From: Prevotella sp. E2-28
GTDB taxonomy: Bacteria; Bacteroidota; Bacteroidia; Bacteroidales; Bacteroidaceae
Assembly: GCF_022024055.1 (NCBI RefSeq)
Contig: NZ_CP091788.1
Span: forward strand, 1,426,001-1,490,000
DNA length: 64,000 nucleotides
Direction of reading: 5' to 3'
In this document: positions 9,831 through 16,876 of the stretch, one piece after another
Layout of the letters: the number at the start of each line of letters is the position of its first letter
How positions within the stretch are numbered: the stretch's first letter is position 1
Notes under the pieces: model-generated
The model's input: the letters and a program-made list of their open reading frames with translations, nothing else
Told to the model about the DNA's origin: nothing
The model's database searches: none
Program-made: the position numbers and the translations under genes

Positions 9831-9861
9831 CAAAGTTACGAAAAAGTGAGTGAAATGCAAA
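9831..9861 (-). promoter_or_regulatory. rnpB promoter
   Basis: On the minus strand TAACTTTG (9831-9838) and TTTG (9858-9861) are separated by 19 bp, a full match to the Bacteroidetes -7/-33 consensus. Transcription would begin at about 9826-9828, right at the rnpB 5' end. Confidence 0.8.
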
Positions 9862-9989
9862 AGAATTCATTCTTTTTTTATCCCTGCATTATAGCCGCCC
9901 CTTATCAAGGGGCTCTAAATCTTTTCATTTCCGAGATATAGTAACTTCGGCGAAGCCAATGTTACGAAAAAGTGAGTGAAATGCAAAAG
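9835..9989. repeat. Direct repeat of the rnpB promoter segment
   Basis: A 29-base segment starting GTTACGAAAAAGTGAGTG occurs at 9835-9863 and again, identical, at 9961-9989. It includes the -33 element and spacer. The second copy keeps the TTTG element, but its -7 box reads TAACATTG on the minus strand, one mismatch from consensus. Between the copies lies a small hairpin (GCCCCTT and AAGGGGC, about 9896-9912). Confidence 0.75.
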
Positions 9990-10075
9990 TAAAAAGATTC
10001 TTTTTTCGATTTCACCATCACCGTAAATTATTCATTCACAACGTATTTAGGTGAAACCCATTTTGAAGGCTTCCG

Positions 10076-10219
10076 AACTCGGTAAGTTAAAGCTCACAAC
10101 TCGGCAAGTTGGACATCATAACTCGGCGAGTTAGAGTTGCTAACTCTAAGACTTATGAAAATAACTCTTAGACTTATAATCGTAACTCTAAGACTTATTT
10201 TTCTAACTCTAAGGTTTAT
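10076..10219. repeat. Seven-unit 21-22 bp degenerate tandem array
   Basis: Units begin with AACTC at 10076, 10098, 10120, 10142, 10163, 10184 and 10205, so the period is 22 bp then 21 bp. The first three have a near-palindromic core (AACTCGGTAAGTT, AACTCGGCAAGTT, AACTCGGCGAGTT). The last four carry a different core (AACTCTAAGACTTAT and close variants). The spacer in the first group varies, in the second it is AT-rich. It lies between the rnpB promoter region and the gene at 10396. The 21-bp period is two DNA turns and also seven codons; on the minus strand the last units read as ISLRV heptapeptides. Function unknown. Confidence 0.8.
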
Positions 10220-10357
10220 GTAATATTAGCGCGCAGAAATGAGGCTTCACCACATCTTTTTGACTCTCATATATTTGTAGTGAATGTGAAACCCTTTTGC
10301 AATGTGTTTTCTTTTTGTGTATGTTTTCAATTTGTTTCAGAATAGGTAATAGGTTAG

Positions 10358-10388
10358 TTGTGTTTTTCAAAATTAATCTGTACCTTTC
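10358..10388 (+). promoter_or_regulatory. Possible promoter of the nuclease-like gene
   Basis: TTG (10358-10360) and TACCTTTC (10381-10388) are 20 bp apart, one mismatch from the TAnnTTTG consensus. The start codon at 10396 follows only 7 bases later, so the transcript would be almost leaderless. Another -7-like box, TATATTTG, lies at 10270-10277 without a good -33 partner. Confidence 0.4.
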
Positions 10389-10395
10389 ACATCGT

Positions 10396-11037
10396 ATGAA
10401 ACCGATAATCATTGAAGATTGTATATTTGACTTTGACCCTTGTGTAGAAGATGGACCTGTGTGGATGGCAGCAGAGACCCCATGGAGAGGTATGGCTGAC
10501 GAACTGCAGGAACTACATTATAAAAAAGGTGCCCAGTTTATCAGACAATTAAAACTAATTATCCATTCTGGAGAGTTCCGTCCAATTGATGGTGAGACTA
10601 ATATTTATAGTGTCATTACCGAAATTAGTGATGATTTCGATAACCTGATTAATGCAGCGCGCAAGGCTGTTGAGCATAGTTATCGTGTATATATACTGCC
10701 TAATCCGAGGAGTTGTCGAACAGCCGATTTAATTTTTGAAAGGAAAGGTATCCTCGGACTCTATGATCTGAAAACCGTTTATGGAAAAGGTTCGGTAGGT
10801 ACACAATTGCTTGATTCCATTGGACAGACCAATCGCGTGTTACTGAATATGCAATCAGACTATAATGCGCGTTTGTTGGCTGCTGATATCAAAACTTATT
10901 TTGAAACAAACCGCGAAGCTATTGAGGTGCTAATATTTAAGGGTAACAAGCATATTACCATCAAACGTGGTTTGGCTTGTAATCCAAGCTTCAACCGCAT
11001 ATTCAGAAAACTATATGAAAATAAAAGCCACCCTTAG
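10396..11037 (+). CDS. Orphan protein with a PD-(D/E)XK-like, CdiA-toxin-like C-terminal domain
   Basis: A 213-residue soluble protein. The start is placed at 10396 (MKPIIIEDC); a longer frame from 10297 has an unlikely Cys/Phe-rich N-terminus. Residues 95-152 contain RTADLIFE, then YDLKT, then SIGQTNR, which resembles a PD-(D/E)XK nuclease core with D111, D124 and K126 as candidate metal-binding residues. The arrangement recalls the CdiA C-terminal tRNase-type domain family, but that link is from pattern memory and is tentative. The first 90 residues are not recognised. No secretion signal, pre-toxin domain or clear immunity gene is adjacent. Its 3' end forms part of a hairpin shared with a candidate small RNA on the other strand. 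Confidence 0.5.
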   Translation: MKPIIIEDCIFDFDPCVEDGPVWMAAETPWRGMADELQELHYKKGAQFIRQLKLIIHSGEFRPIDGETNIYSVITEISDDFDNLINAARKAVEHSYRVYILPNPRSCRTADLIFERKGILGLYDLKTVYGKGSVGTQLLDSIGQTNRVLLNMQSDYNARLLAADIKTYFETNREAIEVLIFKGNKHITIKRGLACNPSFNRIFRKLYENKSHP

Positions 11038-11048
11038 AGGTGGCTTTT
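11023..11048. terminator. Bidirectional terminator hairpin
   Basis: AAAAGCCACC pairs with GGTGGCTTTT around a CTTAGA loop that includes the stop codon of the upstream gene. On the minus strand the stem ends in a T tract, as expected for ending the candidate small RNA at 11023-11118. Confidence 0.75.
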
Positions 11049-11118
11049 AAATGGAGCAGGGGCGATAAGGTCTTACTCCCCGCACTCAGCGGCGTAGTCA
11101 AAACTAAAGTTCTGACGT
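11023..11118 (-). ncRNA. Candidate small RNA with three hairpins
   Basis: On the minus strand a promoter, TTTG (11150-11153), 21 bp, TATCTTTA (11121-11128), points at a 95-nt region without a plausible open reading frame. Hairpin 1 (11097-11116) is 8 bp with a TTTA loop. Hairpin 2 (11054-11087) pairs GAG with CTC and GGGG with CCCC and has a GACC-loop tip with an internal loop. Hairpin 3 (11023-11048) is a terminator with a T tract. The layout of promoter, two structured domains and terminator suggests an independent small RNA. The 3' hairpin is antisense to the last codons of the nuclease-like gene. I do not recognise an Rfam family; 6S RNA is usually longer. Confidence 0.5.
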
Positions 11119-11195
11119 TGTAAAGATAGGTATTTTTTTGTTTATCTTCCAAACTTTTTCCCATTTTTTTCTATTTAGACTATAAATGAAATTTG

Positions 11196-11203
11196 TATCT
11201 TTG
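11196..11203 (+). promoter_or_regulatory. Isolated -7 box pointing into the 3' end of a membrane gene
   Basis: TATCTTTG followed by CAG is a perfect -7 motif on the plus strand, but no gene starts downstream on that strand and no clear -33 element is seen. A transcript would run antisense into the gene at 11256. Confidence 0.35.
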
Positions 11204-11224
11204 CAGTAGCATAAATAACACAGG

Positions 11225-11255
11225 AATCACGGGGGCAGACTGTCCCCTTGATTCA
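11225..11255 (-). terminator. Hairpin after the small membrane gene
   Basis: Right after the stop codon on the minus strand, GAATCA and GGGG pair with CCCC and TGATTC around a nine-base loop with one mismatch. No T tract follows, so termination is plausible but unproven. Confidence 0.4.
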
Positions 11256-11687
11256 TTAGGAGTGCAAATTCTCCTTCCAAGATAATAATGCCTTGATATA
11301 AGTTTCGTAAGGATTATTGCGAAACTTTTTTGCTTTTGTGCCTTCTATCATCATGTAGATAAGGTAAATTATCGTACAAATAAGGAACCCTGACGCATAG
11401 GCATACATTGCCATGTTACTGCTTTTAACGAAGAGGCTAAACAATGCGACAGGAATTACAAAGGCCAAACAAAAAATTAGTAAACGATACCTTTTCCATG
11501 AATCTTTGAAATCTTCGAATTTCTGTTTCTTTTCCAGATATTCTTCGAAGGCTTTTTCTGTGATATGATAGTTCTCAATTTTTGGTAGGGTAGGATCGTC
11601 CTTGTAGTCCGTGCGGATATCCCAGATTTGTCCTTGAATGGATTCCAAGGATATATGATCAATATATGAGCGGTCTATTTGAAACAT
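11256..11687 (-). CDS. Hypothetical protein with two membrane segments
   Basis: A 143-residue protein I do not recognise. The first 65 residues are soluble and charged, with a Lys/Glu-rich helix at about 43-65. Two hydrophobic segments follow at about 68-87 and 92-113, and the C-terminal 30 residues are again polar with a NNPYETYIKALLSW motif. This hairpin topology with both ends on one side of the membrane suggests a small inner-membrane protein. It is transcribed alone on the minus strand; the gal operon terminator lies between its start and the end of galK. There is no sign of an immunity or antitoxin domain, though it sits near the nuclease-like gene. Confidence 0.6.
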   Translation of the reverse strand: MFQIDRSYIDHISLESIQGQIWDIRTDYKDDPTLPKIENYHITEKAFEEYLEKKQKFEDFKDSWKRYRLLIFCLAFVIPVALFSLFVKSSNMAMYAYASGFLICTIIYLIYMMIEGTKAKKFRNNPYETYIKALLSWKENLHS

Positions 11688-11704
11688 GGTTTAGGGGGTA
11701 TTAA

Positions 11705-11738
11705 AAAAGGAGTTAGAGGTTGCCCCCTAACTCCTTTT
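11705..11738 (-). terminator. Terminator of the galM-transporter-galK operon
   Basis: A 12-bp perfect stem (AAAAGGAGTTAG against CTAACTCCTTTT) with a 10-base loop lies 13 bp after the galK stop on the minus strand and ends in six T residues. Confidence 0.85.
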
Positions 11739-11751
11739 ATAGATAATGTAA

Positions 11752-12918
11752 TTAGCAGAGCTTACGTGAACCGTCACCGATAACTACGTCGTAAACCTTG
11801 GGTTCGTGACCGTACTTAGCGTTGAACTTCTGCTTGGCAGTCTCAATGAACTGTTTGTAAAGGTCGTTGCGTACCAAGTTGATGGTGCAACCACCAAAGC
11901 CGCCACCCATGATACGAGAACCTGTAACACCGCATTCCTTAGCAATATCGTTCAGGAAGTCGAGCTCTTCGCAAGATACCTCGTAATCCTTTGACAGGCC
12001 TTCGTGAGTCTTGTACATCATTTCACCTACCTTCTCGTAGTCGCCTTCGTTCAGAGCGTCGCAGACAGCGAGTACGCGGTCTTTCTCGCCCAGCACGAAC
12101 TTTGCGCGCTTGTAGTCCTCTTCGCCTACTTCAGCCTTCACTTCCTCAAGCTGCTCCCATGTGCAGTCGCGCAGGGTCTCAAACTTACCCTCTGGGTGCT
12201 TAGCCTGAATGTGCTTCACTACATTCTCGCAGCTGTTGCGGCGATCATTGTAGGGAGAGCCTGCCAACTGGTGCTTCACAACAGAGTCGAGCAGAACCAG
12301 ACGATAGCCATCAGGCTTGAATGGGAAGTATTCGAACTCGCGGCTACGGCAATCCAGACGCATCAGGCAGCCTGCCTTACCGAATACAGAGGCAAACTGG
12401 TCCATGATACCGCAGTTTACACCGCAGTAGTTGTGCTCAGTAGCCTGACCAGCCAGCACCATATCCCACTGTGAAACCTTGTTTTCGCCAAAGAGGTCGT
12501 TCAGACCGCAAGCGAAGCAGCTCTCCATAGCAGCACTTGAAGACATACCAGCGCCAAGGGGCACATCACCAGCAAAAGCAATGTTGAAGCCCTTTACGGG
12601 AACGCCCAGCTTCTTCATCTCCAGAGAAATACCGTAGATATAGCGAGCCCAAGATGCGGTGGGACCAGCAGGGTCATTCAGCTTAAAATCTACACGATCC
12701 TTCAGGTCAATGGCATAAGCCATAACAGTGTCTTCTGTTCCATTGGGACGCATCTCTGCGATGATACCTTTATCTACTGCTCCGGGGAATACAAATCCGC
12801 CGTTATAGTCGGTGTGCTCACCAATCAGATTGATACGACCGGGAGATGCATATACATTTCCTGTTTTTCCGTCGAAATGCTTGATGAAGCGACTTCTTAC
12901 AAATTCAATGTCCATCAT
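11752..12918 (-). CDS. galK: Galactokinase
   Basis: Phosphorylates alpha-D-galactose with ATP to galactose 1-phosphate in the Leloir pathway. The 388-residue product has the GHMP kinase layout. Near the N-terminus is the galactokinase signature GRINLIGEHTDYNGGFVFPG, then the ATP-binding GDVPLGAGMSSSAA loop around residue 115-130, and near the C-terminus GSRIMGGGFGGCTINLV. Length matches the family (380-400). Last gene of a galM-transporter-galK operon on the minus strand. galT is not here, and galE is at 20342 under its own promoter. Confidence 0.96.
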   Translation of the reverse strand: MMDIEFVRSRFIKHFDGKTGNVYASPGRINLIGEHTDYNGGFVFPGAVDKGIIAEMRPNGTEDTVMAYAIDLKDRVDFKLNDPAGPTASWARYIYGISLEMKKLGVPVKGFNIAFAGDVPLGAGMSSSAAMESCFACGLNDLFGENKVSQWDMVLAGQATEHNYCGVNCGIMDQFASVFGKAGCLMRLDCRSREFEYFPFKPDGYRLVLLDSVVKHQLAGSPYNDRRNSCENVVKHIQAKHPEGKFETLRDCTWEQLEEVKAEVGEEDYKRAKFVLGEKDRVLAVCDALNEGDYEKVGEMMYKTHEGLSKDYEVSCEELDFLNDIAKECGVTGSRIMGGGFGGCTINLVRNDLYKQFIETAKQKFNAKYGHEPKVYDVVIGDGSRKLC

Positions 12919-12965
12919 AATTCAATAGTATTAATTAGTTATTATTAGTAATAGGTTATAAGAAC

Positions 12966-14210
12966 TTATTTCACGTTAATGCCAATCTTACTACCCCAGT
13001 TGCAGAACCAGATGATGTAAGCGTAGAATACGAACATGGCGCAGAGAGCAACGATAACGCCAGCAGCGTCAACGATAGCACCCATCACAGGCATCAGCAG
13101 AGCACCGCCAATTACACCAGTGTTAATTACACCAGAAGCAGCCTTGGTGTGAGGACCAAGCTCCTGCAGGCCGAGGTTGAAGATAAGAGGCCACATCACA
13201 GAGTGGAATAGACCTGCAGCCAGCATCAACCAGATACCAACCATTGAAGAAGCAAAGATTAGCGATAGACCGATGCAGATTGCACCGAGACATAAGCAGG
13301 CTGTCAGTAACTTACGAGGCTCAAACTTAGTCAGGATACCAGCACCGATGAAACGTCCAACCATCATACCACCCCAATAGAATGCCAGATAGTTTGTTGC
13401 CAGTGCTGCACACTCAGCAGGATTCATGTCTGGATAGAGCAGTGAGAAACGGTAGGGGAGCATAGAGGGAACACCAATCTCGACACCCATATACATAAAG
13501 ATTGCAAGAGCGCCCAGCCATACGTGTGCATACTTGAAAACGCTGGATTTGTATTCTTTCTTCTCTCCGCTTTCTTCTTCAGCCTGTTTGCCTTCGTCAA
13601 TTTTCGGCAGCTTCAGGAATACCAGAATACCGCAGATAATCAGCGTAAAGATACCGAGGCCCAAGAAAGGTCCAGGAACTGCATCAGGCGTAGGAGCCTG
13701 ACCTGCGATGATGATAGTGGTAATGAAGATAGGAGCCACCGTTGTAGCTACAGAGTTCAAAGCTTGTGACAATGTCATGCGGAAAGCGCCAGACTCAGGT
13801 TTACCAAGCACCATCACATAAGGATTGGCCACATTCTGCAGCATCACAACACCCATTGCTACGATACACATAGACAGCAGGAATACGATGTACACGTTGG
13901 CACCAGCACCGATTGCCCAGTTGATTCCAAATGAGTTGATGACGAAACCGATACCAGCTACGGCAAGACCAAGCAGCAAAGTTCCTTTATAGCCAATTTT
14001 GCTCATCAACATAGCAAATGGGATAGCCAACAGATAGGCTCCGTAGAATGCAGTGTTGACATACTGACCTTGCTGGGCAGAAAGGTTAAATGCCTCTGAA
14101 AGGAAGGCAATCATCGAATTGTTCATTGTTGTAATGAATCCAATGAGGAAACATACAATGAACACAATAATCAGAGGAAATAAGTAACTCTGGGTTTGTT
14201 TTTGTGACAT
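12966..14210 (-). CDS. Glucose/galactose MFS transporter (FucP/GluP family)
   Basis: A 414-residue inner-membrane proton symporter-type carrier with about 12 predicted helices. It belongs to the fucose/glucose/galactose permease branch of the MFS: the N-terminal helices carry MNNSMIAFLSEAFNLS and AIPFAMLMSKIGYKG, matching the loop motif of FucP/GluP proteins, and the seventh helix region carries YMGVEIGVPSMLPY. Its place between galM and galK makes galactose or glucose the expected substrate. A charged central loop (about residues 205-225, EGKQAEEESGEKKE) separates the halves. Confidence 0.9.
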   Translation of the reverse strand: MSQKQTQSYLFPLIIVFIVCFLIGFITTMNNSMIAFLSEAFNLSAQQGQYVNTAFYGAYLLAIPFAMLMSKIGYKGTLLLGLAVAGIGFVINSFGINWAIGAGANVYIVFLLSMCIVAMGVVMLQNVANPYVMVLGKPESGAFRMTLSQALNSVATTVAPIFITTIIIAGQAPTPDAVPGPFLGLGIFTLIICGILVFLKLPKIDEGKQAEEESGEKKEYKSSVFKYAHVWLGALAIFMYMGVEIGVPSMLPYRFSLLYPDMNPAECAALATNYLAFYWGGMMVGRFIGAGILTKFEPRKLLTACLCLGAICIGLSLIFASSMVGIWLMLAAGLFHSVMWPLIFNLGLQELGPHTKAASGVINTGVIGGALLMPVMGAIVDAAGVIVALCAMFVFYAYIIWFCNWGSKIGINVK

Positions 14211-14256
14211 TTTATTATTCGTTTTATAAGTAATTGTTAGTATTTCTAAAAACGTG

Positions 14257-14319
14257 GTTTAGCCACCGTAAACACACTACTTACTTCACGTTAAGTATTC
14301 TAATTTACGATGGCTAAAC
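14257..14319 (-). repeat. Long inverted repeat between galM and the transporter gene
   Basis: GTTTAGCCACCGTAAA (14257-14272) is the reverse complement of TTTACGATGGCTAAAC (14304-14319) with one mismatch, 31 bases apart. It can fold into a 16-bp stem in the mRNA between the galM stop and the transporter start. There is no T tract, so it is more likely an RNA-stability or processing element than a terminator. Confidence 0.7.
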
Positions 14320-14329
14320 TGTATTCGGA

Positions 14330-15421
14330 TTATTCGACAACGCCGAACTTATAAATAGTCTTCTGCTTGTAGCGCTCTCCTGGGTTCAGTACTACGCTGG
14401 GGAAGTAAGGACGGTTAGGAGAGTCGGGGAAGTGCTGTGTCTCCAGACATACTGCTGAGCGACGTGGGAATGTAGCACCGTTGGCACCCTTGTAGCCCTC
14501 CAGGTAGTTACCTGTGTAGAGCTGCATACCAGGCTCTGTGGTCCAGCACTCCATTGTGCGTCCGCTCTTAGGCTCTGTCAGACGGGCTGCGAAGCTCAGC
14601 TCGCCTTCCTCCTGCTTGTTCAGCACATAGTTGTGGTCGTAGCCGTTACCGAACTTAATCTGTTCATTATCAGCATCAATCTCCTTGCCGATAGCCTTGG
14701 GCTGACGGAAGTCGAATGGGGTGCCTTCTACCTTCAGAATCTCACCCGTAGGAATAGCTGTAGCGTCTGTGGGCAGATAGAAATCGGCATTGATTTCGCA
14801 AATCAGATCGTCGATTGTTGGCGTAGGATCTGCTGTGCCTGCCAGTGAGAAGAAAGCGTGGTGTGTCAGGTTTACTACGGTCTTCTTGTTTGTAGTAGCC
14901 AGATACTCCAGAACGAGCTCGTTGTTGTCAGTAAAGGTGAATTCTACAGTGACGTCGAGTTCGCCTGTGTAGCCTTCCTCACCGTATGAAGAAACGCGGT
15001 GCAGAGCCAGTGAACGGGGACCCATCTGACGGGCATCCCATACCTTGGCGTTGAAACCCTTCAAACCGCCATGTAAGTGGTTGGGACCGTTATTGATAGC
15101 TACTTGATACTCTTTGCCATTCAGAATGAACGTGCCCTTGCAGATACGGTTGCCCCAACGACCAATCAGTGTTGACAGATAAGGCTCGTTGCCACTCATT
15201 AACTGCTGTATATTGGCGTGTCCCTGAATGACGTTGCCAACGTTACCGTTTTTATCAGGAACCATGATGGCGCAGATAGCACCTCCATAGTTTGAGATAG
15301 CTACTTCGTAACCCTTGCGGTTGCGTAAAATGTAAAGATCGGTTTTCTTACCATTGATAGTGGTCTGGAAGTCTTCACGCTTCAGACCACAGAGATTCGC
15401 ATTTTCTGTTGTGTTCGCCAT
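14330..15421 (-). CDS. galM: Aldose 1-epimerase (galactose mutarotase)
   Basis: Interconverts the alpha and beta anomers of galactose so that galactokinase gets its alpha substrate. The 363-residue protein shows the family's active-site stretches: NRI near residue 100, NLTHHAFFSLAG with the catalytic acid His, and CLETQHFPDSPNRP with the catalytic base Glu near the C-terminus. No signal peptide is visible, so it should be cytosolic. First gene of the gal operon, with a clear promoter 40-70 bp upstream. Confidence 0.95.
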   Translation of the reverse strand: MANTTENANLCGLKREDFQTTINGKKTDLYILRNRKGYEVAISNYGGAICAIMVPDKNGNVGNVIQGHANIQQLMSGNEPYLSTLIGRWGNRICKGTFILNGKEYQVAINNGPNHLHGGLKGFNAKVWDARQMGPRSLALHRVSSYGEEGYTGELDVTVEFTFTDNNELVLEYLATTNKKTVVNLTHHAFFSLAGTADPTPTIDDLICEINADFYLPTDATAIPTGEILKVEGTPFDFRQPKAIGKEIDADNEQIKFGNGYDHNYVLNKQEEGELSFAARLTEPKSGRTMECWTTEPGMQLYTGNYLEGYKGANGATFPRRSAVCLETQHFPDSPNRPYFPSVVLNPGERYKQKTIYKFGVVE

Positions 15422-15459
15422 AATGTTTGTTTTTAGTTACGAATAATTCTTTCTTTCTG

Positions 15460-15491
15460 CAAAGTAACAAAAAAATACCGACTTGTGCAAA
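15460..15491 (-). promoter_or_regulatory. Promoter of the gal operon
   Basis: On the minus strand TTTG (15488-15491), 20 bp, then TTACTTTG (15460-15467), one mismatch from TAnnTTTG. The spacer contains the T tract of the folC terminator, so the two elements are interleaved. Confidence 0.6.
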
Positions 15492-15500
15492 CAAATCGGT
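15471..15500 (-). terminator. folC terminator
   Basis: On the minus strand ACCGATTTG pairs with CAAGTCGGT (one G-U pair) around TTTGCA, then ATTTTTTT. It ends the dnaJ/folC transcript and overlaps the galM promoter. The same palindrome could also be read as an operator. Confidence 0.7.
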
Positions 15501-15522
15501 AAAAAAATGGTGTTAAAAACAA

Positions 15523-16842
15523 CTAAATACGTGATTTCATAAAGTCGGAAACAACATAGGTACTGCCGCCTATGAATATAAAGTCCTCACTGGTAGCACC
15601 TTGCATTGCAGCTTGGTATGCTTCTTCTACTGTGGGGTAACAATCGCCTTTCAGTCCGAATTGCTCTCCGAATATCTTTAATGATGTCTCTGGGAATGCC
15701 CTCTTGGTACTTCCTTTTGTATAATAATAGGTGGCATTCTTGGGTAGTAGTGACATGATAGTATAGATGTCTTTATCTTCTACCAGTCCGAAAACAATGC
15801 GCAATTCCCTACATTTTACGTTTTCAAGTTGTTTGCTCAGATATTCCCAAGCTCCTGGGTTGTGGCCGGTGTCGCACACGATAGTGGGATTGCTTCTTAT
15901 CACCTGCCAGCGAGCCATGAGTCCTGTTATATTCGTGACGTTTTTAAAGGCATTGTCAATTTCAGAAATAACTTTCTTAGAATGTCCTTGCTCATCGTAT
16001 GAAATCATATAGCCCATACCTTCCAACTGTCGCATAGCAGCCAACACGGTATTCATGTTTTTTACTTGGAATGCTCCGCTAAGTTCGCATTGGAAGTCGC
16101 CATAATGTTTGGTATGGTAACTTATGCCTTGTCCGTCAGGCATTTCTTCCCACGAGATAATCTCATCTTGTTCTTCTGCGTAGGTGATAGGTGCATGAAC
16201 CTCGGTAGCCAATGTGTCAAAGACCATTTTGGTTTCAGGTGTTGACTCTCCGATGACTACGGGAATACCACGTTTGATGATACCACCTTTCTCCATGGCA
16301 ATCTGTTCCAAGCTGTTTCCGAGCAACTGGGTATGGTCTAATGATATATTAGTGATGATAGATAGGATAGGGGTGATAATGTTTGTGCAGTCTAAACGTC
16401 CGCCTAACCCTACTTCAATGACGGCAATATCAACATCCATCTCCTTGAAATACTTAAAGGCCATAGCCGTGGTTAGTTCAAAGAACGTTGGATTCAGTGA
16501 TTCAATGAAAGCTTTCTCTGACTCCACGAAGGTTGTTACATATTTCTCGTTGATAGGCGTGCCATTAACGCGAATACGTTCCTTAAAGTCTATAATATGG
16601 GGTGATGTGTAAAGTCCTACCCTGTAGCCGCAAGTCTGCAACTGTGCAGCAATCATATTTGATACCGAACCTTTACCGTTAGTGCCGGCAATGTGGATGC
16701 AACGGAAATGCTCATGAGGATGGCCGAAATGCTCGTCCAGTTTCTGAGAGTTTTCCAGTCCTTCTTTGTAACCGCCAACACCTTGATGTTCAAAATTGGA
16801 TGTTTTGCAGAACAAATATTCTGTTGCTTCCTGATAGGTCAT
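15523..16842 (-). CDS. folC: Folylpolyglutamate synthase / dihydrofolate synthase
   Basis: Adds glutamate to dihydropteroate and to folates, an ATP-dependent Mur-ligase-type reaction in the cytosol. The 439-residue protein begins with the substrate region NFEHQGVGGYKEGL and then has the P-loop IHIAGTNGKGSVSNMIA at about residues 49-65. The family motif LDHTQLLGNSLEQIAMEKGGI lies near 172-192, and CDTGHNPGAWEYL in the C-terminal glutamate ligase domain. Length is normal. It is downstream of dnaJ with a 34-bp gap. Confidence 0.94.
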   Translation of the reverse strand: MTYQEATEYLFCKTSNFEHQGVGGYKEGLENSQKLDEHFGHPHEHFRCIHIAGTNGKGSVSNMIAAQLQTCGYRVGLYTSPHIIDFKERIRVNGTPINEKYVTTFVESEKAFIESLNPTFFELTTAMAFKYFKEMDVDIAVIEVGLGGRLDCTNIITPILSIITNISLDHTQLLGNSLEQIAMEKGGIIKRGIPVVIGESTPETKMVFDTLATEVHAPITYAEEQDEIISWEEMPDGQGISYHTKHYGDFQCELSGAFQVKNMNTVLAAMRQLEGMGYMISYDEQGHSKKVISEIDNAFKNVTNITGLMARWQVIRSNPTIVCDTGHNPGAWEYLSKQLENVKCRELRIVFGLVEDKDIYTIMSLLPKNATYYYTKGSTKRAFPETSLKIFGEQFGLKGDCYPTVEEAYQAAMQGATSEDFIFIGGSTYVVSDFMKSRI

Positions 16843-16876
16843 GTTGCTTTCTTTTTAATCAGTTGATGGGTGGTGT

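Noticed and set aside
9470..9941. Open reading frames of 80 and 63 residues on the plus strand
   Set aside because: They lie on the antisense strand of rnpB and its promoter region; composition is dictated by the RNA.
10076..10219. Possible CRISPR array
   Set aside because: Units are about 13-16 bp with 6-9 bp between them, the cores vary, and no cas gene is in the window.
10297..10395. N-terminal extension of the nuclease-like gene
   Set aside because: Translation from 10297 is Phe/Cys-rich and unlike the rest; a promoter-like sequence lies inside it. ATG at 10396 is better.
11023..11128. tmRNA or 6S RNA identity for the small RNA
   Set aside because: No tRNA-like ends or tag frame for tmRNA; it is too short and lacks the long central bubble of a typical 6S RNA.
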